Shown in pieces: positions 1 to 8,445 of a DNA stretch of 64,000 nucleotides. A program made the translations under genes and the position numbers. The stretch is from contig CAMPKA010000013.1 in NCBI GenBank assembly GCA_946887075.1, positions 13,873 to 77,872 of the forward strand. The letters are read 5' to 3'. The stretch is from an uncultured Salinimicrobium sp. Lineage in GTDB: Bacteria > Bacteroidota > Bacteroidia > Flavobacteriales > Flavobacteriaceae. The notes under the pieces were generated by a model that saw only the letters and a program-made list of their open reading frames with translations, was not told the DNA's origin and searched no databases. Within the stretch, counting starts at the first letter, position 1, and each line of letters opens with the position of its first letter.

Positions 1-1396
1 CGGTCGTGGCTCTATAGGTCAGCAGGATGCTTAGGGGGAGCATGATGAGTGTGGAGAGCCAGGTGCCGAGGAAAGGGCTGATTGTGCCTTCTTCAGCACT
101 GTTAGTGGCAAAAATCCCGATAAAGTGATAGGTAAGGAACAGAAGTATCGCCACGACCATTGGAAGTCCCATGCCTCCTTTTCGAATGATGGCCCCCAAA
201 GGAGCTCCAACAAAGAAAAGAATGATACAGGCTACTCCCAAAACGTATTTTTCATGCAGTGCAATTTCGAACTTATTGAGCCTTTTTTCCGACATCTGCA
301 GCTCAGCCTGCTTGGCTGTGACCGTGGCGACAGCGCCATTGATGTTTCCCAGCGCGAGGTTGATGATCTGTGAAGCCCGATAAGGATCATATAAGGGTAA
401 GACGCTGAGAACAGGGTTGTTCTTGAGCGAATCGGGAAGCTCGATTGGAGGAGTCACCTTCTTCTGAACTTCCGGCTCGTAATTCCTGCTGAAACTTTTG
501 AGTCCTGTCCGATTATACAGGTTTATCGACAAATTCTTTACCTCCTGGTTATAGCTCGTCGAAAAGGAATCTATAGTGGTTCTGAGCTCCGAAATCTTGA
601 GCATGTTATGGGTGTTGCTGTAGTTTTCCTCCTCAAGGTCCACATCATTGAATCCGGAAAGGTCCAGATTGATTACGTACTGGTCGAAATGACTCTTGGC
701 AAAGGGCCTTTTCTGACGTTCTACAGGGGAATCGGGCTGTATTTCATCATAATAGTTCCCGTCCTTCAGAATAAGACTGAGCACGTTGGATTCAGTACTT
801 CCAACCAGCTCCCCCTCTCTGGCCTTGATGACGGTGTGGTTTCCGGGCCGCCTGAGCTCCTTTTTATGGATAATGACATCCCTGAGGAATTGATCATTGT
901 CCCCGAATTTCTCATCCACTTTGATATTGATCTCTCCCAGGTCGTTGAAAACATCTTCTGAGATTGCCATGGCCGGCTTTATCTGCGCGATGTTTTTCCG
1001 GAGATTGATCGATTTATATTCCGCTGCGGGTATGACATTATTGGCGAAAAGGAAGGCCGTGACGCTGACCAGGAGTATGAAGACCGTAAGTGACCGCATG
1101 GCGCGTTGCAGCGAAATCCCTGCAGATTTCATCGCAGCAAACTCGTAGTTCTCTGCGAAGTTTCCGAAGGTCATGATCGAGGTCAGGAGAATGGTCAGGG
1201 GCAGGACCATGGGTACCAGCTTCGGGCTGAAATACAGGAGAAATTTCAGGATCACTATGAAATCCAGGTCCTTACCAGCCAACTCTCCAATGTACAGCCA
1301 GATCGTCTGGAGCACGAAAATGAACATGAGGATGATAAAGACCGCAAAAAAGGTTTTAAGGTAACTGGTAAGTATGTACCGGTCGAGGATTTTCAA
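1..1396 (-). CDS. LptF/LptG (YjgP/YjgQ) family permease, 3' end cut by window edge
   Basis: Inner-membrane permease subunit of the LptB2FG exporter that lifts lipopolysaccharide from the inner membrane towards the outer membrane. An open frame runs from 1396 to the window edge (465 codons). It starts with the family-typical KILDRYIL, then TM segments over roughly residues 10-130, a long periplasmic domain, and C-terminal TM segments (CIILFFVGAPLGA). The start is a TTG at 1394-1396 directly abutting the lolA stop codon. No ATG lies before the conserved N-terminus, and LKILDRY matches the usual MKILDRY. It follows lolA and ftsK on the same strand, so co-transcription is likely. LptF and LptG cannot be told apart here. 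Only the last residues are missing. Confidence 0.9.
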   Translation of the reverse strand, partial: MKILDRYILTSYLKTFFAVFIILMFIFVLQTIWLYIGELAGKDLDFIVILKFLLYFSPKLVPMVLPLTILLTSIMTFGNFAENYEFAAMKSAGISLQRAMRSLTVFILLVSVTAFLFANNVIPAAEYKSINLRKNIAQIKPAMAISEDVFNDLGEINIKVDEKFGDNDQFLRDVIIHKKELRRPGNHTVIKAREGELVGSTESNVLSLILKDGNYYDEIQPDSPVERQKRPFAKSHFDQYVINLDLSGFNDVDLEEENYSNTHNMLKISELRTTIDSFSTSYNQEVKNLSINLYNRTGLKSFSRNYEPEVQKKVTPPIELPDSLKNNPVLSVLPLYDPYRASQIINLALGNINGAVATVTAKQAELQMSEKRLNKFEIALHEKYVLGVACIILFFVGAPLGAIIRKGGMGLPMVVAILLFLTYHFIGIFATNSAEEGTISPFLGTWLSTLIMLPLSILLTYRATT

Positions 1397-2041
1397 TTAG
1401 TCTAGCCGGTTTATATAAAATTCAGGATATCTATCCTCCTTGAACTCGAACAGGGACTTCGAGATAGGCTGATTGGTTTTGAAACTATTTACGGTGATCG
1501 TGATGGTGGTACCGTTGTCTTGAGTCTGAACCAGATTGTAGATATGTTTTGTCTGTTGATCGATTCCCAACAGGATATGCTTTATTTCTGCCTCTGAATC
1601 AATAGGAGTCAGCTTGATATATTGGATTTTCCTGCCTTTCAGGTCCCGTACCTCTCCAAGTTTACTGGAGTACCCCTCGTTGTAGAAAGTCAGCATCTTG
1701 GAAGGGGTAATGTTGTCGTCCTTGGTAGGATCGTAGGATGAGATATTGATCTCCTGGTCTTCAGGAATAATGGTGTAAAGCTTTTCTCCATCAAAGAGCC
1801 TTGTCGTTCCCATGATATTGAGCAGGTACTTTTCGCCCTCGAGACTGACATCTCCACGGGTCTCCTGCTTCACATTTTCCGCCTTGTTCTCCAGGGAGTA
1901 TTGGAAATCTATGATAATGTTATCATAGCTCTGTACCTTGTCTGAAACCTCCTCAAGCCATGACTCGGCATCTTTTGGTGCCTGTGCGTTACCTATGAAG
2001 AAGGTACACAGGAAAACAGCTGAAATAATCAATTTTCTCAT
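1397..2041 (-). CDS. lolA: LolA-type outer-membrane lipoprotein carrier
   Basis: Periplasmic chaperone that carries lipoproteins from the LolCDE exporter to the outer membrane. The product is 214 aa with a Sec signal peptide (MRKLIISAVFLCTFFIGNAQA), followed by the half-barrel LolA fold of alternating strands. The length fits the family. It sits 17 bp downstream of ftsK and its stop codon abuts the TTG start of the LptF/G permease, so the three genes probably form one transcript serving envelope biogenesis. Bacteroidota usually lack LolB, so how it hands over its cargo is not evident from this window. Confidence 0.88.
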   Translation of the reverse strand: MRKLIISAVFLCTFFIGNAQAPKDAESWLEEVSDKVQSYDNIIIDFQYSLENKAENVKQETRGDVSLEGEKYLLNIMGTTRLFDGEKLYTIIPEDQEINISSYDPTKDDNITPSKMLTFYNEGYSSKLGEVRDLKGRKIQYIKLTPIDSEAEIKHILLGIDQQTKHIYNLVQTQDNGTTITITVNSFKTNQPISKSLFEFKEDRYPEFYINRLD

Positions 2042-2058
2042 TTTCTTTTTCTTTTTTT

Positions 2059-4407
2059 TTATTCGTCGTTCAGAAGCTGGTTTAAGCCCTCGAGGTCCTG
2101 AATGAGCACCTGCCTTGCCTTGCTGCCCTCGAATGGGCCAACGACGCCTGCGGCCTCCAGCTGATCGATAAGTCTTCCAGCCCTGTTATACCCGAGTTTA
2201 AGTTTTCGCTGTAGTAGGGAAGCAGAACCCTGCTGTGCGATTACTATGACTTCAGCAGCCTCGCGGAACAGCTTATCCCGTTCGCCAACTTCAATATCAA
2301 GAGCTGTGCCATTCTCCTCCCCGTGATACTCGGGAAGGTGGTATGCATCCGGGTAGGCTTTTTGTGATCCTATGAACTCGGTGATTTTATCGACTTCGGG
2401 GGTGTCCACAAAGGCACACTGTAGCCGCAGGAGTGTATTTCCCTGTGTGAAAAGCATATCTCCCTTCCCGATAAGCTGATCAGCTCCCTGGCTGTCCAGA
2501 ATGGTTCTGGAATCGATCTTTGAAGTCACCCGGAAAGCGATCCTAGCAGGAAAATTGGCTTTGATGATTCCGGTGATCACATTGACAGATGGTCGCTGGG
2601 TTGCAATGATAAGATGGATCCCGATTGCCCTGGCCAGCTGGGCCAGCCGTGCAATGGGAGCTTCCACCTCTTTCCCGGCAGTCATGATGAGGTCAGCAAA
2701 TTCATCTACCACCAGAATGATGTAGGGAAGGAATTTATGGCCCTCATTCGGGTTGAGTTTCCTGGCCTTGAATTTCGTGTTGTATTCCTTGATGTTGCGG
2801 ACCATCGCATCCTTTAGCAGCTCATAACGGTTATCCATCTCGATACAAAGGGAATTGAGCGTATTGATCACCTTGGTATTGTCGGTGATGATCGCCTCTT
2901 CCGTATCGGGCAGTTTGGCCAGATAATGTCTTTCGATTTTATTGAAGAGGGTTAGCTCCACTTTCTTTGGATCTACCAGGATAAACTTTACCTCCGCCGG
3001 ATGTTTGCAGTACAGAAGGGAGGTCAGAATAGCATTGAGCCCAACTGACTTTCCTTGTCCGGTGGCCCCTGCCATCAGGAGGTGGGGCATTTTTGCCAGG
3101 TCTACCACGAAGGTTTCGTTGGAAATGGTTTTCCCAAGGGCCATGGGAAGTTCCATTTCGGCATTCTGAAACCGGGGAGAGGCTATAACGCTTCGCATAG
3201 ACACCACGCTGGACTTCTTGTTGGGGACTTCAATCCCGATGGTCCCCTTTCCGGGAATCGGTGCAATTATCCGGATCCCAAGTGCCGACAGGGAAAGGGC
3301 GATGTCATCTTCAAGGCTTTTGATCTTCGAGATCCTGATCCCCGCCTCCGGAATAATCTCATAAAGGGTAACAGTGGGGCCTACCGTAGCCTTGATCTGC
3401 GCAATATCGATTTTATAATTCTTGAGCGTGTCGACAATCCTGTTCTTGTTCTCTTCAAGTTCTTCCTGGTCTATGGTGATTCCTCCGCCATTATTACTGT
3501 GGTCTTTCAGGAGATCCAGGGTAGGGAACTGAAAGTTTTTAAGCTCCAGGGTCGGGTCGAACTCCCCATAGTCTGCCACGAGCTTCCTGCTGAGGCTGTC
3601 ATCGACCTCTTCCTCTTCTGGGCTGGCTTCAACCTCCATCTCCACCTCATCCTCATCCGATTTGATGATGATCTTTTCAGCGAGGGGAGCTTCTTGCTTT
3701 TCTTTGGGTTGCGGCGGCGTTGGATTGGAGGAGTTTACAGGTTCTGGTTCAGGAACCGACTCCACTTTGGTCGGTGCCGGTGTCGGGGAATCAGGTCTTA
3801 GGTCGTCCGCGATATCTTTTTTGGCCTTATGGAATAAAGCGGTGATTTTCTGAGGACTCAGTTTGAGCCTGACCACCAGGTATACGATCAACAGAAAGCT
3901 GAGCAGGAGAATGGTTCCTGTGAAACCCAGGTAGTCCTGGAGGTAATCGTTCATTTCAAAACCTACCGTACCTCCAAGGAGCGCGTTGGATTCTGCAAAA
4001 AAGCCAAGAAATACGGAGAGCCAGATCATGACCAGAAGCCCCCAAATCCAGAATTTCAGAAGCGCCTTTTTTCTCAGGTTAAAGAAAAGATAGACTCCGG
4101 TGATAATGATCAGGATGGCGAGACTGAAAGAAGCGATCCCGAAGCCGTCGTATATAAAAAAATCGCTGATCCCTTCTCCGAATTTGCTCAGTAGGTTCTG
4201 GGGTTTTACACTGCGGTCTCCCACAGCATAGAGCGTGCTCTGGTCCGTCTTCCAGTTGAACAGGAAGGAGGTAAAGGCAATGAGGAGGGCCAGGCCAAAA
4301 AATATCAGGAAACAACCGACGATGATCTTGTTCTTGGCAGAAAGCCTGAAGGAAATTTTCTTTCGATTGGCTGAAGCCGGTTTTTTACTGGCTTTTTTCT
4401 TGGGCAT
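2059..4407 (-). CDS. ftsK: FtsK/SpoIIIE-type DNA translocase
   Basis: Septal DNA pump that clears chromosome ends from the division site and activates XerCD at dif. The product is 782 aa with four predicted TM helices (about 25-50, 90-110, 118-140, 160-180). A proline- and acidic-rich linker follows (about 200-270), then the motor domain with Walker A GATGQGKS (about 447-454) and Walker B-like ILVVDEFADL. The C-terminal gamma winged helix (about 720-782) reads polar KOPS-type sequences. The ATG at 4407 is preceded by a -7 element (TATTTTTG). It is the first gene of the ftsK-lolA-lptF/G unit. Confidence 0.95.
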   Translation of the reverse strand: MPKKKASKKPASANRKKISFRLSAKNKIIVGCFLIFFGLALLIAFTSFLFNWKTDQSTLYAVGDRSVKPQNLLSKFGEGISDFFIYDGFGIASFSLAILIIITGVYLFFNLRKKALLKFWIWGLLVMIWLSVFLGFFAESNALLGGTVGFEMNDYLQDYLGFTGTILLLSFLLIVYLVVRLKLSPQKITALFHKAKKDIADDLRPDSPTPAPTKVESVPEPEPVNSSNPTPPQPKEKQEAPLAEKIIIKSDEDEVEMEVEASPEEEEVDDSLSRKLVADYGEFDPTLELKNFQFPTLDLLKDHSNNGGGITIDQEELEENKNRIVDTLKNYKIDIAQIKATVGPTVTLYEIIPEAGIRISKIKSLEDDIALSLSALGIRIIAPIPGKGTIGIEVPNKKSSVVSMRSVIASPRFQNAEMELPMALGKTISNETFVVDLAKMPHLLMAGATGQGKSVGLNAILTSLLYCKHPAEVKFILVDPKKVELTLFNKIERHYLAKLPDTEEAIITDNTKVINTLNSLCIEMDNRYELLKDAMVRNIKEYNTKFKARKLNPNEGHKFLPYIILVVDEFADLIMTAGKEVEAPIARLAQLARAIGIHLIIATQRPSVNVITGIIKANFPARIAFRVTSKIDSRTILDSQGADQLIGKGDMLFTQGNTLLRLQCAFVDTPEVDKITEFIGSQKAYPDAYHLPEYHGEENGTALDIEVGERDKLFREAAEVIVIAQQGSASLLQRKLKLGYNRAGRLIDQLEAAGVVGPFEGSKARQVLIQDLEGLNQLLNDE

Positions 4408-4427
4408 GTTCTCGTCCGGGTTTGGAG

Positions 4428-4435
4428 CAAAAATA
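4428..4435 (-). promoter_or_regulatory. candidate -7 element for ftsK
   Basis: TATTTTTG on the minus strand fits the Bacteroidota -7 consensus TANNTTTG, about 20 bp upstream of the ftsK ATG. No clear -33 TTG is seen at the usual spacing. Confidence 0.45.
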
Positions 4436-4518
4436 CGAATTCACTCCAGCTAAAGTAAAGAAAAGGAAAAATCTAAGCGGATTCTTTTAAGGGAAAGCCC
4501 AGTAATTTTTTCATTATA

Positions 4519-4887
4519 TCAGATCGTATAGAAAATATAGGGCAAGTAGATGATCAAACCGATGACCACAGCAGCCACAGCAGCGAAAAAAACTGCCCCG
4601 GCAGCGACATCCTTGATCCTGCCGATCTTGGTGTGGTAATCCGGATGTACAAAATCAGCGATATTTTCCACGGCTGTATTGAGGCCTTCTGTTGCCATGA
4701 CCAACCCAATGGCCAGCACCTGCATGACCCATTCCACGCTCGTGATATCGAAATAGAAGCCTGCCGCCGTCATGACAAGAGCTACGCAGAACTGGACCTG
4801 AATACTGGGCTCGTGCTTCAGAAGAAGCCAGGCCCCTTTTATGGCATAACCACCTCCGCGAATCCGGCCGGTGATAAAATCATACAT
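4519..4887 (-). CDS. dgkA: Diacylglycerol kinase family protein (DgkA-type membrane enzyme)
   Basis: Small integral-membrane lipid kinase that phosphorylates diacylglycerol or undecaprenol using ATP. The product is 122 aa with three hydrophobic helices (about 35-50, 55-70, 97-120) and the family signature ATEGLNTAVENIAD, whose acidic residues bind Mg-ATP. The start codon overlaps the tpx stop by one base (TAATG arrangement), so translation is probably coupled to tpx. Whether the substrate is diacylglycerol or undecaprenol cannot be read from the sequence; many homologues outside Proteobacteria are undecaprenol kinases. Confidence 0.88.
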   Translation of the reverse strand: MYDFITGRIRGGGYAIKGAWLLLKHEPSIQVQFCVALVMTAAGFYFDITSVEWVMQVLAIGLVMATEGLNTAVENIADFVHPDYHTKIGRIKDVAAGAVFFAAVAAVVIGLIIYLPYIFYTI

Positions 4888-5387
4888 TATAGCAGGGGTT
4901 TTAGGGCCTCAAGATAGTCCGGCTCGTCTGCGATATCCTTTACCTGTTCTGTGTAAAGGATATTTCCGTTATCATCCAAAACGACGACCACCCGTGATAG
5001 CAACCCCTCTAAAGGCCCGTCTATCATTTCCAGGCCGTAGTCCTTGCCAAAGTTTCGCTCTCGGAAGTCAGAAAGGTTCATCACATTATCTATGCCTTCA
5101 TCATCTATGAATCTTTGCTGAGCGAATGGCAGGTCCCTGGAAATATTGAGTACCACCACATTCTCCAAACCTGTCGCTTTCTCGCTGAAATTCCGAACAG
5201 AGGTCGCACAGACATTGGTATCAATACTCGGAAAAATGTTCATGATGACACGTTTTCCCCTGAAGTCATTCAAGGTGGAAATTCCGAGATCTGATTTGAC
5301 CAATTCGAAATGTGGTGCTTTTTCTCCTTTTTCAGGCAAATGCCCATAAGTGGTAACGGGTTTCCCCTTGAAGGTTATCTGTGACAT
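4887..5387 (-). CDS. tpx: Thiol peroxidase Tpx, single-cysteine variant
   Basis: Atypical peroxiredoxin that reduces hydroperoxides. The product is 166 aa and matches Tpx throughout: SIDTNVCATSVRNF carries the peroxidatic Cys60, followed by SRDLPFAQQRF. In E. coli Tpx the next residue is the resolving Cys95 (motif FCGAEG). Here the motif is FIDDEG with Ile94, and Cys60 is the only cysteine in the protein. Recycling must therefore use an external thiol. It lies upstream of, and overlaps by one base, dgkA, and is about 130 bp downstream of the DUF6952/thioredoxin/peroxiredoxin unit, from which it is separated by a terminator. Confidence 0.93.
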   Translation of the reverse strand: MSQITFKGKPVTTYGHLPEKGEKAPHFELVKSDLGISTLNDFRGKRVIMNIFPSIDTNVCATSVRNFSEKATGLENVVVLNISRDLPFAQQRFIDDEGIDNVMNLSDFRERNFGKDYGLEMIDGPLEGLLSRVVVVLDDNGNILYTEQVKDIADEPDYLEALKPLL

Positions 5388-5466
5388 ATATTGTGGAATT
5401 GGTAGTTTAGTTATTAAATTTAAAATTTTACCGTCTGGATTTTACTAAAATTGTCATAAAACAAAC

Positions 5467-5496
5467 GAGGCCGTTTCCCCCGAGGAAAACGGCCTC
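5467..5496 (-). terminator. Rho-independent terminator after the peroxiredoxin operon
   Basis: A perfect 10-bp inverted repeat (GAGGCCGTTT / AAACGGCCTC) with a 10-base loop. On the minus strand it is followed by a T-rich stretch (GTTTGTTTTATG). It lies just downstream of the DUF6952 stop and upstream of tpx. Confidence 0.75.
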
Positions 5497-5519
5497 CCTG
5501 TCTTTGGAAAAAGCGGGCT

Positions 5520-5768
5520 TTATCTATCGATGGCACCCATGACTTTTTTCATAAAGCCATTTGCCGCCTCGCGTTCTTCCATTCCATCTTCTATCATTTT
5601 CTGCACCTCCAGAGCACCACAAATATTGCTGATCAATTCCCCGATCACATCCACCTCTACTTCGGAGACGGATCTGTGATCACAGAACGACTCCAGGACC
5701 TCAAGGGTCTGCTCCAGAGATTCTGGAGAGTGGTTCTTCTGCAGATGTCTAATTACCGGTAACTTCAT
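5520..5768 (-). CDS. DUF6952 family small protein
   Basis: An 82-aa protein of the flavobacterial DUF6952 family (recognised from its length, MKLPVIRHL start and position after a thioredoxin). Its function is not known. It is probably all-helical and cytosolic, with two cysteines (SFCDH, NICGAL) and no signal peptide or TM segment. Its start lies inside the 3' end of the thioredoxin gene (20-bp overlap), so it is very likely translated with thioredoxin and peroxiredoxin. That context suggests a role in thiol redox handling, but this is inference only. Confidence 0.82.
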   Translation of the reverse strand: MKLPVIRHLQKNHSPESLEQTLEVLESFCDHRSVSEVEVDVIGELISNICGALEVQKMIEDGMEEREAANGFMKKVMGAIDR

Positions 5769-6060
5769 TTACGAGTTCTTTTAATACTTCAAATTTATTG
5801 GTCTGTACCTGGCCTACGAGTTGTCCGTTTTTGAAAGTGGCAAAAGTCGGAAGGTTATCCACCTTTGCAAGTTTTCTTGATTCCGGATTTTTTTCGGCAT
5901 CAACCAGGAGAAAGGTCGCGTTCTCATTCTCGGCTGCCAGTTTCCTGAACTTGGGTTTCATCACCCTGCAGTTCCCACACCAGCCTGCCATATACTGGAC
6001 CACGACAGTTTCATTACTTGAAACCACCTGGGCCAGGTCGTCGTGCTTTAATTCTTCCAT
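5749..6060 (-). CDS. Thioredoxin family protein with CGNC active site
   Basis: A 103-aa cytosolic thioredoxin fold. The active site is WCGNC (Cys28, Cys31), with asparagine where classical thioredoxins have proline (CGPC). The cis-proline loop (DNLPTFATF) is present. It lies 7 bp downstream of an AhpC-type peroxiredoxin and overlaps the DUF6952 gene by 20 bp. The likely role is reduction of the neighbouring peroxiredoxin and possibly of the single-cysteine Tpx, but no partner can be proven from the sequence. The CGNC motif should alter redox potential relative to classical thioredoxin. Confidence 0.9.
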   Translation of the reverse strand: MEELKHDDLAQVVSSNETVVVQYMAGWCGNCRVMKPKFRKLAAENENATFLLVDAEKNPESRKLAKVDNLPTFATFKNGQLVGQVQTNKFEVLKELVNEVTGN

Positions 6061-6067
6061 CTGTCGA

Positions 6068-6706
6068 TTAATTTGAGCTCAGGTAGCTTGCCACTCCTTC
6101 GCGGTTTGCATTCATGGCTTGTTTCCCTTCTTCCCAGTTGGCGGGGCATACTTCCCCTTTTTCCTGGACGTGAGCGTAAGCATCCACCAGGCGAAGAAAT
6201 TCCTTGACATTACGTCCAAGCGGCATATGATTGATCCCTTCATGGAAAACCACACCTTCCTCATCGATAAGGTAGGTGGCCCTGTAGGTCACATTGTCTC
6301 CTTCTACAGTGTAAAGACCGGTTTCCTCGTCATACTTCTCGTTGGAAATATCAAGAATTCCAAGCTGATTTGCGAGGTTTCTGTTAGAGTCTGCAAGAAT
6401 AGGATAGGTGACGCCTTCGATACCACCGTTGTCCTTGGGTGTGTTAAGCCAGGCGAAATGAACCTCTGCAGTGTCACAAGATGCACCTATAACCATTACA
6501 TTGCGCTTCTCAAATTCCGGAAGGGCCTCCTGAAAAGCGTGCAGTTCGGTAGGACACACGAAGGTAAAATCCTTGGGATACCAGAACAGCAACACTTTTT
6601 TCCCGTTATCCTGCGCTTCCTTAAGGACATTGATCTTGAAGGTGTCCCCCATTTCATTCATTGCGTTTACTTCCAGGTCTGGAAATTTTTTTCCTACTAA
6701 AGCCAT
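6068..6706 (-). CDS. 2-Cys peroxiredoxin (AhpC/TSA family)
   Basis: Reduces hydrogen peroxide and organic hydroperoxides. The product is 212 aa. The peroxidatic Cys51 lies in DFTFVCPTEL and the resolving Cys187 in GEVCPANW, so this is a typical 2-Cys enzyme. It is the first gene of a three-gene unit with thioredoxin and DUF6952, ended by a strong hairpin. No AhpF reductase gene is nearby, and the adjacent thioredoxin is the obvious electron donor. The ATG at 6706 has a TATCTTTG promoter element about 37 bp upstream. Confidence 0.95.
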   Translation of the reverse strand: MALVGKKFPDLEVNAMNEMGDTFKINVLKEAQDNGKKVLLFWYPKDFTFVCPTELHAFQEALPEFEKRNVMVIGASCDTAEVHFAWLNTPKDNGGIEGVTYPILADSNRNLANQLGILDISNEKYDEETGLYTVEGDNVTYRATYLIDEEGVVFHEGINHMPLGRNVKEFLRLVDAYAHVQEKGEVCPANWEEGKQAMNANREGVASYLSSN

Positions 6707-6743
6707 AGTTTTATTGTTTTTTAGTTCCTAATTTCTTTCCCTG

Positions 6744-6751
6744 CAAAGATA
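6744..6751 (-). promoter_or_regulatory. candidate -7 element for the peroxiredoxin operon
   Basis: TATCTTTG on the minus strand is an exact fit to TANNTTTG, giving a leader of about 30 nt before the peroxiredoxin ATG. No good -33 TTG was found at 19-21 bp. Confidence 0.5.
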
Positions 6752-6853
6752 AAAAAGGAAGATCCGCAGTTCTCCTGAACTGATGCTATTTTTTTATCCA
6801 AGTATAGAGGCGGTCAATAGTAGAAGTCGAAATCCATAAGAATTAGCTATTAA

Positions 6854-8329
6854 TCACGCTGGGCGCTGTGTGAGATGCCGGATCTTTATTCCTACTGCTG
6901 CAAAAAACAGGGTCATGAAAGGACTTAGATAATTGAAGAAACAATAGACAAAGTAAGACGCAACAGGGACACCTAAAACGCCGCTGTGATACGCCCCACA
7001 TGTATTCCAGGGAACCAGAACCGAAGTGACGGTTCCAGAGTCCTCCAGGGTCCGGCTTAAATTTTCGGGAGCCAGGCCTTTATCCCGGAAGGCTTTCGAG
7101 AACATCTTCCCCGGAACGACGATAGCCAGGTACTGATCTGAAGCAGTTGCGTTTAATGCCAGACAACTGATCACTGTACTTGCAAAGAGGCCGAAGGTCG
7201 TATGGAATAGATGAAGCAAGGCACTGCTGATTCTGGCCAGGGCTCCAATAGCGTCCATAATCCCACCGAAAACCATGGCACAAAGGATCAGCCAAATAGT
7301 GTCCAGCATACCCGCCATTCCTCCGGAAGAAAAAAGATCGCTGAGCTGTTCGTTTTCCACCGGGATGGAGGTATCGACCGTAATGGCATTCATAATCCCC
7401 TTGTATCCCGATATGAAGGAAAGATCCTTTGCCCCAGCCAGGGAAGCCACAATGTCCGGTTGAAAGACTAGCGCTGCTATTGCCCCTAATAAGGTACCGA
7501 GAAGGAGTGCGATCAGGGGAGGGGTCTTTTTGACGATCAGAACGATCACCAGTAACGGAACCACAAACAGCCAGCCCGAAATGCGGAAAGAGCCATCTAT
7601 GGCCTCAAGAATGGCTCCTGTATCTGTAATGCCTGAAGGTTCGAGGCTGAAACCGAGAATGACGAAAATGATCAGGGAGATCAGAATGGTCGGAACCGTG
7701 GTCAGCATCATATACCTGATATGAGTGAACAGATCTGTCCCGGCCATGGCAGGTGCCAGGTTGGTCGTGTCGCTCAGCGGAGAAATCTTATCCCCGAAAT
7801 AGGCCCCGGAAAGGATTGCGCCGGCAGTCATTCCTAAAGAGATTCCAAGGGCCTCTGCAATTCCGATAAGCGCGATACCTACGGTGGCTGAAGTGGTCCA
7901 GCTACTTCCAGTCGCCACAGAAATAACAGAACAGATGATTAGGGTCGCCCCTAAAAAAATGGTAGGATTCAGGATCTGCAGGCCATAATAGATCATGGTG
8001 GGAATGATACCGCTGACCATCCAGGTTCCTGCGAGTGCTCCTACCAGAAGCAGGATCAGAATGGCTCCAGTTGTCGATTTTACATTGATGGCGACCTCTT
8101 CGATCATCTTATCGAAGGAAACCTTGTTGAAGATTCCGACTACGGCAGCAATGGCCCCTCCCAGAAGGAGGATGAACTGGTTGGAACCTCCAAGGGAAGC
8201 GTCTCCAAAGACAAAAACATTGTACGCCAACATTGCGATCAGTGCAATTACCGGAATCAGGGCTTCCCAGATATTGAGTTCCCGATTGGTGACGATTTCG
8301 ATATCCTTTACAAACTTTTCATCTTCCAT
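6854..8329 (-). CDS. nhaC: NhaC family Na+/H+ antiporter
   Basis: Polytopic inner-membrane antiporter of the NhaC family, 491 aa, a normal length. About twelve hydrophobic segments are visible. Conserved polar stretches include SGAYFGDKISPLSDTTNLA in the middle and VPWNTCGAYHSGVLGVP near the C-terminus, both typical of NhaC. The N-terminal 20 residues are hydrophilic and cytosolic. Family members exchange sodium (or malate/lactate) for protons; the neighbours do not indicate a substrate. It stands as a single gene between the peroxiredoxin operon and deoD. Confidence 0.9.
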   Translation of the reverse strand: MEDEKFVKDIEIVTNRELNIWEALIPVIALIAMLAYNVFVFGDASLGGSNQFILLLGGAIAAVVGIFNKVSFDKMIEEVAINVKSTTGAILILLLVGALAGTWMVSGIIPTMIYYGLQILNPTIFLGATLIICSVISVATGSSWTTSATVGIALIGIAEALGISLGMTAGAILSGAYFGDKISPLSDTTNLAPAMAGTDLFTHIRYMMLTTVPTILISLIIFVILGFSLEPSGITDTGAILEAIDGSFRISGWLFVVPLLVIVLIVKKTPPLIALLLGTLLGAIAALVFQPDIVASLAGAKDLSFISGYKGIMNAITVDTSIPVENEQLSDLFSSGGMAGMLDTIWLILCAMVFGGIMDAIGALARISSALLHLFHTTFGLFASTVISCLALNATASDQYLAIVVPGKMFSKAFRDKGLAPENLSRTLEDSGTVTSVLVPWNTCGAYHSGVLGVPVASYFVYCFFNYLSPFMTLFFAAVGIKIRHLTQRPA

Positions 8330-8445
8330 TTTATGGGGGGACAGTGATTATTGAGGGGTAATGTTACGATTTTTCATGCAGAGTTGAAAGTAACTCGAAA
8401 GCAGGGGATCCTGACCAGGCTTTTTTGCGAATTTTTCAAGATACC

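Noticed and set aside
3055..3801. 248-codon plus-strand frame opposite ftsK
   Set aside because: Antisense to the FtsK motor and linker; low-complexity, Gly/Arg/Phe-rich product.
8381..8396. GAGTT/AACTC hairpin between deoD and nhaC
   Set aside because: Only 5 bp and no T-run; likely chance.
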